This document shows positions 1 through 5,564 of a stretch of 7,451 nucleotides of DNA, in pieces. The position numbers and the translations under genes were made by a program. Below the pieces are notes generated by a model. That model worked only from the letters and a program-made list of their open reading frames with translations, ran no database searches and was not told the origin of the DNA. Source of the DNA: Deltaproteobacteria bacterium (GTDB lineage Bacteria > Desulfobacterota > Desulfarculia > Adiutricales > Adiutricaceae); contig JAITJB010000033.1 in assembly GCA_031279155.1 (NCBI GenBank), positions 1 through 7,451 of the forward strand, given 5' to 3'. The number at the start of each line of letters is the position of its first letter. Position 1 is the stretch's first letter.

Positions 1-1
1 C

Positions 2-751
2 TACGATGTGGCTAGCTTACTTCCTAGGGCGGCCGGCTTTTTAATGCAAAAAGAGCTCGTGCATCTAGATCTCGTCTTAAACCCCAAGCCCCCCTTTGTG
101 GCCGTTGTGGCTGGCTCAAAATACGACACCAAAATCGGGCCCCTAAATAAGCTCTACGACCAAGTAGATCACCTGCTCTTGGGCGGGGTCATCTACAACG
201 CCTTTTTGAGCGCCAAATACGGCGTAACCGTCCAAGGCGTCGATGAGGCCGACGTGGAACTGGCCAAAGGCTTGGTGGAAAAAGATAAAAATAAAGGCAA
301 GATTCTTGAGCCTAAATATTTAATTGAAAGCCAGACCTTAGATCGCAGCGAGAACTCACAAGTGAGGCAAATCAGTACCGCTGACTTTAAAGAAGGTCAA
401 AAATACGCTTACATCCTAGATATCGCCGCCCAATCTTACGACTGCGACAAGATTAAGGCGGCCATAGGCTCGGCTCAAACCATCTTCGTTAACGCCGTCA
501 TGGGCCTAACCCCCCATTTTCCGGAGGGCAGCGCCGGGCTCTACTCTTTGATAGCCAAAAACGCCCAGGCCAAAAAGCTCTTCGGCGGCGGCGACACCTT
601 AACTGAGCTTAAGAATCTGACCCCAGGCGTCTATTTAGAGGCCTTAGACGATGATTCCTATTACTTCTTTACCGGCGGCGGCGCCGTCTTAACGGCCATT
701 GAAAGCGGAGCTTATGGCCTTAAACCAGTGGCCGCCTTACTTAAGTCCTAA
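2..751 (+). CDS. pgk: Phosphoglycerate kinase, C-terminal part (5' end outside window), diverged
   Basis: Phosphoglycerate kinase transfers phosphate between 1,3-bisphosphoglycerate and ADP in cytosolic glycolysis and gluconeogenesis. The frame is open to the left edge and reads YDVASLLPRAAGFLMQKEL, the end of the N-terminal domain, so the GTG at 8 is an internal Val and not the start. About 249 of the usual 390-400 residues are present, covering the whole nucleotide-binding C-terminal domain. Family motifs seen: GSK with a second Lys (nt 113-133), GGGDT (584-598, Mg-nucleotide) and TGGGA (671-685). Departures: the near-invariant WNGPMG-type segment reads VNAVMG (488-505) and the following FE, whose Glu contacts the ribose, is absent. 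The adenine-side GGG is GGV. The family assignment is firm. Whether it is the main glycolytic enzyme or a diverged paralogue cannot be told here. Confidence 0.92.
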   Translation, partial: YDVASLLPRAAGFLMQKELVHLDLVLNPKPPFVAVVAGSKYDTKIGPLNKLYDQVDHLLLGGVIYNAFLSAKYGVTVQGVDEADVELAKGLVEKDKNKGKILEPKYLIESQTLDRSENSQVRQISTADFKEGQKYAYILDIAAQSYDCDKIKAAIGSAQTIFVNAVMGLTPHFPEGSAGLYSLIAKNAQAKKLFGGGDTLTELKNLTPGVYLEALDDDSYYFFTGGGAVLTAIESGAYGLKPVAALLKS

Positions 752-787
752 ACCAGGCCGCAAACGGAAGATAGGTTTTATTGTTTT

Positions 788-1327
788 ATGGCTACCTCCC
801 CTATTAACTTAGCTGACTCTCCTCTTCTGTCGCCTAATTCGCCTCTGATCCAGATGTGGAAGTTAGCCGCCGAGATAGGGGAAATCATTAGACAGAGAAC
901 TTTAACCCTATCTATCGCCGAAAGCCTTACCGGCGGCTGGGTGTCAGCCGCCATAACCGGCATCCCTGGTAGTTCCGACTACTTCACCAACGGCATCGTA
1001 GCCTATTCTAACCAAGCTAAAATTAGTCTCCTAGGCGTAAAGGCCGAGACCTTAGAGTCCCATGGGGCGGTCAGCCCCTTTTGCTCGCGGGAGATGGCCA
1101 GAGGTATCCGCCGCTTGGCTGGTACCGACTTAGCCCTGGCCACCACGGGCATAGCCGGCCCCTCTGGGGGCTCGGTCTTTAAGCCAGTGGGCTTAGTCTT
1201 TATGACCGCCGTCGACGGCGATCGCTTTGTGACTGTTGAGAGACGCTTCAGTGGAGACCGCCTGACTATTACCATATCGGCGGCCCTTGAAGCGTTATCA
1301 TTACTTAAGACCTTCTTAACCACCTAG
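788..1327 (+). CDS. pncC: Nicotinamide-nucleotide amidase, stand-alone CinA C-terminal domain (PncC)
   Basis: PncC-type enzymes deamidate nicotinamide mononucleotide to nicotinate mononucleotide, recycling a by-product of NAD use such as DNA ligation. The 179 residues make a single CinA C-terminal domain without the N-terminal MoCF-like domain of full CinA. Visible motifs are AESLTGG (44-50), GSSDYF (61-66), AYSNQAK (72-78) and TGIAGPSGG (120-128). The residues matching the Ser-Tyr-Lys site reported for Shewanella/E. coli PncC (S48, Y58, K63) are S63, Y73 and K78, all kept with the same spacing, so it should be active. Two starts are possible: ATG 788 (chosen, weak AGG-like site about 12 nt upstream) and ATG 854 (Met23), which would remove a Ser/Pro-rich leader but leave a shorter first helix than E. 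coli PncC has. It lies 36 nt after pgk. Confidence 0.93.
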   Translation: MATSPINLADSPLLSPNSPLIQMWKLAAEIGEIIRQRTLTLSIAESLTGGWVSAAITGIPGSSDYFTNGIVAYSNQAKISLLGVKAETLESHGAVSPFCSREMARGIRRLAGTDLALATTGIAGPSGGSVFKPVGLVFMTAVDGDRFVTVERRFSGDRLTITISAALEALSLLKTFLTT

Positions 1328-1343
1328 ACAAAAAATTGTCTAG
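1324..1343. repeat. Perfect inverted repeat over the pncC stop codon
   Basis: Arms CTAGACAA (1324-1331) and TTGTCTAG (1336-1343) are perfect 8-bp reverse complements around a four-A centre. The left arm contains the pncC TAG stop (1325-1327). No T-tract follows, so it is a poor intrinsic terminator. It could be an RNA hairpin between cistrons or a dimeric protein operator just upstream of the small Cys-motif gene. The symmetry is certain, the function unknown. Confidence 0.5.
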
Positions 1344-1368
1344 CCAGCTGGAATCGAGCCGTTAGTAC

Positions 1369-1650
1369 ATGTCCTATGACCATACAAGCTCAAAAGATCA
1401 ACAGATCTCTGAGCTGAAAGCCGAAAACGAGCTTTTAAAAAAAGAAATCGCCGAACTGAAACTTCAGGTTCTCTCCGGGGTCATCAAAGTATGCTCTGGC
1501 TGTAAGTCCCTTCAGTCCTCAAGTGGCGAATGGATAGCTCTAGACCGCTACATAGAGCTCTATACCAAGGCTACCTGTAGCCACGGATATTGTGACAGCT
1601 GCGCTCAGAAGTTACTTGACGACATGACAAGTAGCGACGCCGCAGGTTGA
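1369..1650 (+). CDS. Small coiled-coil protein with a two-CxxC sensor-associated Cys motif
   Basis: 93 residues in two parts. Residues 11-35 form a regular heptad: positions a are I13, N20, I27, V34 and positions d are L16, L23, L30. The Asn at an 'a' position is typical of parallel dimeric coiled coils. Residues 38-83 match the segment often seen C-terminal to PAS or receiver domains in delta-proteobacterial signalling proteins (consensus like CxxCKxIR, GxW, YI, SHGxCPxC). Here it is C42xxC45K, GEW (53-55), YI (61-62), SHGYC (71-75) and C75xxC78. The four Cys suggest a metal or redox site, but binding is not proven. No PAS, receiver or kinase domain precedes it, so it is a free-standing copy. 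ATG 1369 has only a weak ribosome site (GGA at 1350-1352 or GAG at 1356-1358). The next gene starts 15 nt after its stop. Confidence 0.75.
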   Translation: MSYDHTSSKDQQISELKAENELLKKEIAELKLQVLSGVIKVCSGCKSLQSSSGEWIALDRYIELYTKATCSHGYCDSCAQKLLDDMTSSDAAG

Positions 1651-1665
1651 GTGAGTGCCTGACAA

Positions 1666-2760
1666 GTGAAAGCTTCTCTGATAGGGGAAAACCTCTCTGG
1701 CCGCGAAACAGTTTTTAGAGCTCTGACCGGGTCAACGCCGTCAACTGTCCAAGGCGATACCCGCTTAGGCGAAGCCTTAGTCCAAGATGAGCGCTTAGAT
1801 AACTTAAGTTCCATCTACCAACCCCGCAAACACACGCCGGCCAGGTTAGAGTTAACTCTCCCCAAACCCTTGGGTGTGGGCCGGGAGACGGTTAAATCAT
1901 CCTTAGAAAAAGTCCGCGATAGCGACTGCCTGCTCTTGGTTTTAAGAAACTTCCCATCGGACAAGGCGCCCGATCCCAAGGCCGAGGCCAGTTTCTTCCT
2001 CTCAGAACTCATGGTAGCTGATTATTTGACCGTCACCAAGCGCTTAGAGAGGCTCTCTGAAGAAAAAAAGCGGGGTAAGCCTAACGACCCCATGGAGGTT
2101 GAAAGCTTAACTGAAGCCCTAGAGCTACTAGAATCGGAAAAGCCCTTAAGGGACGCCCCAAAAATTGCCAAGAGCCCAAAACTTCGCGGGTACGGCCTTC
2201 TATCAGCTAAGCCCATTTTAATTTTATTAAACGATCCCGATGATTTTAACGAGCAAAACAATCCTGACAATCCTGACGAGCCTGGCAATTCTGACAATTC
2301 TGGCAATTCTGACGACGCTCCTAATAAACCAGGCCCGCTTCAAGATTTAGGTCAAAATATCCCGGTTTTAAGGCTTCGGGGCCGCTTAGAAGAAGAATTT
2401 AGCCGCCTAACATCCGAAGAAGCTTCGGAATTTATGGCCGACTACGGCTTAACTGAGCTAGCGGCAGCCAGAGTCATCCGGACCTTATATAGGCTAAACG
2501 ATCTGGTTAGCTTTTTTACCGTGGGCGATGATGAATGCCGGGCCTGGACAGTTAATCGCGGGGATACGGCGCTAGTAGCCGCCGGCCGCATTCATAGCGA
2601 CATCCAAAAGGGATTCATCCGAGCTGAAGTGGTCTCCTACGAGGACTTTAAAGCCTCAGGCTCCATGGCTGAGGCCAAAAAAAAGGGCTTAGTTCGGCTG
2701 GAAGGTAAAAACTATATTATCAATGACGGCGACATCGTCTTATTTCGTTTTAACGTTTAG
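1666..2760 (+). CDS. YchF/DUF933-like protein with degenerate nucleotide-binding motifs and intact TGS domain
   Basis: 364 residues, the same length as E. coli YchF (363), a ribosome-associated OBG-family ATPase. The C-terminus is unmistakable: F284 TVGDDECRAWT, then GRIHSDIQKGFIRAEVVSY (307-325), RLEGKNYIINDGD (344-356) and terminal FRFNV, i.e. the TGS/DUF933 region. The N-terminus aligns in place (MKASLIG, RALTG), but the P-loop GLPNVGKST reads GENLSGRET (8-16): Lys is Arg and the Mg-binding Ser/Thr is Glu. The G3 DxAG segment is replaced by TLPKPL around 64-69, and the N-x-x-E-type base motif is LLND (187-190). A repeat-coded Asn/Pro/Asp/Ser/Gly stretch (about 198-222) follows. Canonical nucleotide hydrolysis is therefore unlikely. 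GTG 1666 is chosen because it matches the YchF N-terminus; its ribosome site is weak, 15 nt after the previous stop, suggesting coupling. An authentic ychF may exist elsewhere. Confidence 0.9.
   Translation: MKASLIGENLSGRETVFRALTGSTPSTVQGDTRLGEALVQDERLDNLSSIYQPRKHTPARLELTLPKPLGVGRETVKSSLEKVRDSDCLLLVLRNFPSDKAPDPKAEASFFLSELMVADYLTVTKRLERLSEEKKRGKPNDPMEVESLTEALELLESEKPLRDAPKIAKSPKLRGYGLLSAKPILILLNDPDDFNEQNNPDNPDEPGNSDNSGNSDDAPNKPGPLQDLGQNIPVLRLRGRLEEEFSRLTSEEASEFMADYGLTELAAARVIRTLYRLNDLVSFFTVGDDECRAWTVNRGDTALVAAGRIHSDIQKGFIRAEVVSYEDFKASGSMAEAKKKGLVRLEGKNYIINDGDIVLFRFNV
2260..2313 (+). repeat. Tandem 9-nt repeat, six units, inside the YchF-like gene
   Basis: Six in-frame 9-nt units, three codons each: AATCCTGAC twice, GAGCCTGGC, AATTCTGAC, AATTCTGGC, AATTCTGAC. 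They encode NPD, NPD, EPG, NSD, NSG, NSD, an acidic and probably disordered loop. Whole-unit slippage would keep the frame and change only loop length. It follows the LLND segment, where the family's base-recognition motif should lie. Confidence 0.85.
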
Positions 2761-2762
2761 GG
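2759..2762 (+). promoter_or_regulatory. Ribosome binding site of the DUF2461 gene overlapping the upstream stop
   Basis: AGGG at 2759-2762 lies 6 nt before ATG 2769 and uses the last two bases of the YchF-like gene's TAG stop (2758-2760). Termination and initiation are close enough for translational coupling, so the two proteins are probably made from one message. Confidence 0.5.
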
Positions 2763-2768
2763 CTAACT

Positions 2769-3539
2769 ATGTCTTCCTTCAAGCTCTCTACGAGAACTTT
2801 AGAGCTTCTAGCGCTCCTAGGCGCAAGCTATGACCGGGACTTCTACCATAGCCATAGAGATGAAATTGAAACTTATATTATCGAGCCGGCTCGCTACCTG
2901 GTTATCGAGGTCGGCGAAAGGCTAAGGAAGGTCTTCCCCGATCTCGTCGTGGAACCTAAAGTTGACCGCAGCATTTACCGGCTCTACCGCGACGTTCGCT
3001 TCTCCCCCGATAAGCACCCCTACAAAGGTCACTTGGGCTTAATCTGGTGGGACGGCAAAATCGCCGGTAAACTCCAAAGCCCGTCGTTTTACTTTCATCT
3101 AACGGCTGAAGGCTGGTTGTGGTCGACCGGGGTTTATAGCTTCTCCCCTGCGGCTTTAGCCGCCTGGCGGAGGGCCTTACTAGATCAAAAAACCGGGGCG
3201 GAATTTTTAAAGATAGCAAGTAAGATGGCCGGTTTAGGTCTTAGCTTCAGTCAGCCTGAGCTTAAAAGGAGCCCAACGGGCTTTGATAATCCTAAAACCG
3301 AAAATTGGGCAAGATACAAGGGCCTTTACACCTGGATGGATCTAAACGAGCACGATAAAAAACTGTTCGGCCCCAAGGCGGCCTCTCTCATAGTTGACCA
3401 TTTTTTATCGACTGAAAGCCTCTACCGCTACCTAAGGAGACTCTATGACGACCGGAGGCCCAATGAAGAGATCCCGGCTAGTATTAAGCCCAAAACCGCA
3501 GCCGTAAAACGCAATACCAGCTATCAATATGATTTTTGA
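2769..3539 (+). CDS. DUF2461 (TIGR02453) family protein of unknown function
   Basis: 256 residues, near the family's usual size of roughly 220-240. The diagnostic block is RLYRDVRFSPDKHPYKGHLG (71-90), matching the family pattern RxYRDxRFSxDKxPYK, with an upstream EPKVDRS (62-68) in place of the usual PK segment. PSFYFHL (105-111) and GVY (121-123) match the following YFH and G-Y positions. The C-terminal tail (about 230-256) is Lys/Arg-rich and probably flexible. There is no signal peptide or membrane segment, so it should be cytosolic. The biochemical role of DUF2461 proteins is not established and I propose none. It follows the YchF-like gene by 8 nt with the ribosome site overlapping that stop, so both are likely co-translated. 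A 54-nt gap with a strong ribosome site for the next gene follows. Confidence 0.9.
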   Translation: MSSFKLSTRTLELLALLGASYDRDFYHSHRDEIETYIIEPARYLVIEVGERLRKVFPDLVVEPKVDRSIYRLYRDVRFSPDKHPYKGHLGLIWWDGKIAGKLQSPSFYFHLTAEGWLWSTGVYSFSPAALAAWRRALLDQKTGAEFLKIASKMAGLGLSFSQPELKRSPTGFDNPKTENWARYKGLYTWMDLNEHDKKLFGPKAASLIVDHFLSTESLYRYLRRLYDDRRPNEEIPASIKPKTAAVKRNTSYQYDF

Positions 3540-3583
3540 TAATAATCGAGGAATATTCTAGTTTACTGCAGTTAATTTTTATC

Positions 3584-3589
3584 GGAGGT
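3584..3589 (+). promoter_or_regulatory. Strong Shine-Dalgarno that fixes a TTG start
   Basis: GGAGGT at 3584-3589 sits 4 nt before TTG 3594. It is the best ribosome site in the window and supports the rare TTG start of the response regulator, which places MGKLLVIDDD exactly at a receiver-domain N-terminus. Confidence 0.85.
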
Positions 3590-3593
3590 AAAA

Positions 3594-5528
3594 TTGGGGA
3601 AACTTCTGGTCATCGATGATGATCTGAGCATGCGCGAAGTCATGGAGCTGATCCTCAAAAACGCCGGTCACAGCGTCGAACTGGCCGATGGCGGCGCTAG
3701 CGGTTTGGAAAAAGCTCTGACCAACGACTTCAACCTTATTATCTCCGACATCCGCATGCCCGATCTGACGGGTTTGGAGCTCTTAAAAAAGCTCCGCGAG
3801 GCCAACTGCCAGACGACGGTCATTTTAATCTCAGCCTTTGCTAACGATGCCAAGGCCGTGGAAGCCATGAACCTAGGGGCTTATGATTTAATACCCAAGC
3901 CCTTCAGGCCCGCTGACCTGGTAGCGGTCGCCGATTCCGCCTTAGCCCACCGCGACGCCGACATGGAGCGCCAAGCCTTAGCCGAAATGGTTATCAGAAA
4001 TCAGCGCTTCAGCGGCCTGGTTGGATCCTCGCCAGCCATGCTCCAGGTCTACGACTTAATTAAGAGGGCGGCCCAGACCAATACCAGCATCTTAATTACC
4101 GGCGAGAGCGGCACGGGTAAAGAACTGGTCGCCAGAGCGGTCCACGCCAACAGTAACCGGGCCGATAAGGCCTTTGTAGCCATCAACTGCGGCGGCATGC
4201 CAGAGCAATTGGTGGAGAGCGAGCTCTTTGGTTACAAAAAGGGGGCCTTCACCGGGGCCACAACCGATAAGCTCGGCCTTATGGCCACAGCTGACGGCGG
4301 GACGCTTTTTTTAGACGAATTAGCTGAGCTAACCCTCCCCATGCAGGTAAAGCTTCTAAGGGTCGTTCAGGAGAAGACCTTTAGGCCGGTTGGCGGAAAT
4401 ACCGAGCAGGAAAGCGACGTCCGCTTTATCGCGGCCACCAACAAGAGCCTAGAGTCCGAGATCATGGCCGGCCGCTTCCGCGAAGATCTCTATTACCGCC
4501 TAAATGTCATCAATATCCGCATCCCGCCCCTAAGGGAACGGAACATGGATATCCCCATCTTGGCCCATTACTTTTTGGAGAAATACAGCCGCCAGCAAAA
4601 TAAAGACGTCCGAAAGCTCTCGACCTACGCCTTGGATATCCTGATGCGCTATCGTTTCCCTGGAAACGTCAGAGAGCTGGAAAACATCATCGAGAGATCG
4701 GTAGCCTTAGAGCAGTCCAACATCATCCTCCCGGAGAGCTTACATCTGGCCGATTTTAAGCGGCAGCAGTCAACAAATATTGAGCCGCCCATATTAAGGC
4801 CCGAGACCTTTGCCCCAACCGAGCACCCTAGCCCGTACGACGCCCCGATGGGGGCCGCTTCAGGCTATGGAGCGAGTGCGGGCGCGCCATCTAATATGGG
4901 TTCGGCTTTCGGCCCAGGGGCAGGGGCAGGGGCAGGGGCAGGGGCAGGCGCGGGCGCGGGCGCAGGTTCTGGTATGAGCTCGGGCGCCGGCCCGGGCGCC
5001 AGCCTAAGCGCAGGAGCGGCTGCTGGAGCTAGCCCTGGTTCTAGCCCTGGCTCTAGCCCGGAATTTTCTTACCTAGAACTGCCGCCGGGCGGACTCGATG
5101 ACATCTTAACGGCCCTGGAGGGCTATTATCTATACAGCGCCCTGATATCTGCCGGCGGGGCCCGGAGCCGGGCCTCAACCTTGTTGGGCATTAGCCCCTG
5201 GCGGCTCAGAATGAGATTGGTAGCCTTCGGCTTAGTCGATCTAAACCCCGTGGAATTGGTCGCCCTACCCAAAGACCGATTCTCCATGCCCAATTTACCA
5301 GCCGATCTGGCCCCGGCCTGGAACAACAATTCCGTCAACTTAGACGACATCCTCCACGAAGTGGAGCGCCACTACATTAGGCTGGCCCTACAAAAGAGCC
5401 AAGACAATAAGACCGAAGCGGCTATCTCCTTGGGCCTTTCCCGGCGCTCCTTTCAGCACCGCATCGACCGGACCAACTACGAACACGAACCCATTAAACC
5501 CGAAGACGGCAAACCGCCCTCTTCCTAA
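3594..5528 (+). CDS. Sigma-54-dependent NtrC/PilR-type response regulator with Gly-Ala linker and two Fis-type HTH segments
   Basis: A cytosolic activator of sigma-54 RNA polymerase, 644 residues versus about 450-480 for NtrC/PilR relatives. Receiver 1-120: acidic D8-D10, phospho-acceptor D52, S80 and K102 (PKPF). AAA+ domain about 141-375: Walker A GESGTGKE (170-177), sigma-54-contacting GAFTGA (217-222), Walker B FLDE (239-242), arginine-finger region FREDLYYRL (295-303) and FPGNVRELEN (355-364), all canonical. A low-complexity Gly/Ala/Ser/Pro linker covers about 417-489. Two Fis-like segments follow: about 497-546 (LDDIL, RASTLLGIS) and about 581-626 (LDDIL, NKTEAAISLGLS), joined by about 35 residues. 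The receiver style (AFANDAKAVEAMNLGAYD) resembles PilR-like delta-proteobacterial regulators. No cognate histidine kinase lies in the window and the target is unknown. TTG start supported by a strong ribosome site. Confidence 0.95.
   Translation: MGKLLVIDDDLSMREVMELILKNAGHSVELADGGASGLEKALTNDFNLIISDIRMPDLTGLELLKKLREANCQTTVILISAFANDAKAVEAMNLGAYDLIPKPFRPADLVAVADSALAHRDADMERQALAEMVIRNQRFSGLVGSSPAMLQVYDLIKRAAQTNTSILITGESGTGKELVARAVHANSNRADKAFVAINCGGMPEQLVESELFGYKKGAFTGATTDKLGLMATADGGTLFLDELAELTLPMQVKLLRVVQEKTFRPVGGNTEQESDVRFIAATNKSLESEIMAGRFREDLYYRLNVINIRIPPLRERNMDIPILAHYFLEKYSRQQNKDVRKLSTYALDILMRYRFPGNVRELENIIERSVALEQSNIILPESLHLADFKRQQSTNIEPPILRPETFAPTEHPSPYDAPMGAASGYGASAGAPSNMGSAFGPGAGAGAGAGAGAGAGAGSGMSSGAGPGASLSAGAAAGASPGSSPGSSPEFSYLELPPGGLDDILTALEGYYLYSALISAGGARSRASTLLGISPWRLRMRLVAFGLVDLNPVELVALPKDRFSMPNLPADLAPAWNNNSVNLDDILHEVERHYIRLALQKSQDNKTEAAISLGLSRRSFQHRIDRTNYEHEPIKPEDGKPPSS
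4917..4964 (+). repeat. Hexanucleotide tandem repeat coding Gly-Ala, with a potential G-quadruplex
   Basis: Five perfect GGGGCA units (4917-4946), then GGCGCG twice and GGCGCA (to 4964), encode eight Gly-Ala pairs (residues 442-457). The five G4 runs, each separated by CA, meet the usual G-quadruplex pattern on the coding strand and in the mRNA. The unit is a multiple of three, so slippage alters linker length without breaking the frame. Confidence 0.9.
5031..5054 (+). repeat. Two 12-nt tandem units in the regulator linker
   Basis: AGCCCTGGTTCT (5031-5042) and AGCCCTGGCTCT (5043-5054), followed by a partial AGCCCG, encode SPGS, SPGS, SP. With the hexamer array upstream, this shows the linker grew by more than one small in-frame duplication. 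Confidence 0.75.
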
Positions 5529-5541
5529 GTCACATCTTAGG
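5524..5541. repeat. Short inverted repeat over the response-regulator stop codon
   Basis: Arms CCTAAG (5524-5529) and CTTAGG (5536-5541) are perfect 6-bp complements around a 6-nt loop, and the TAA stop (5526-5528) lies in the left arm. No T-tract follows, so it is weak as a terminator. It may be a small intercistronic hairpin or chance. Confidence 0.3.
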
Positions 5542-5564
5542 CCGAACTATTGATTGGATAATTT

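Noticed and set aside
8..10. GTG as the start of the phosphoglycerate kinase
   Set aside because: The upstream codons Tyr-Asp continue the conserved PGK sequence, so it is an internal Val codon of a gene cut by the window edge.
3536..3564. Possible sigma-70 promoter (TTGATA with TAGTTT 17 nt later) before the response regulator
   Set aside because: The -10 matches only three of six consensus bases and the region is simply AT-rich; not supportable without transcript data.
5524..5564. Rho-independent terminator after the response regulator
   Set aside because: The stem is only 6 bp and no T-tract follows, so termination is unlikely; listed only as an inverted repeat.
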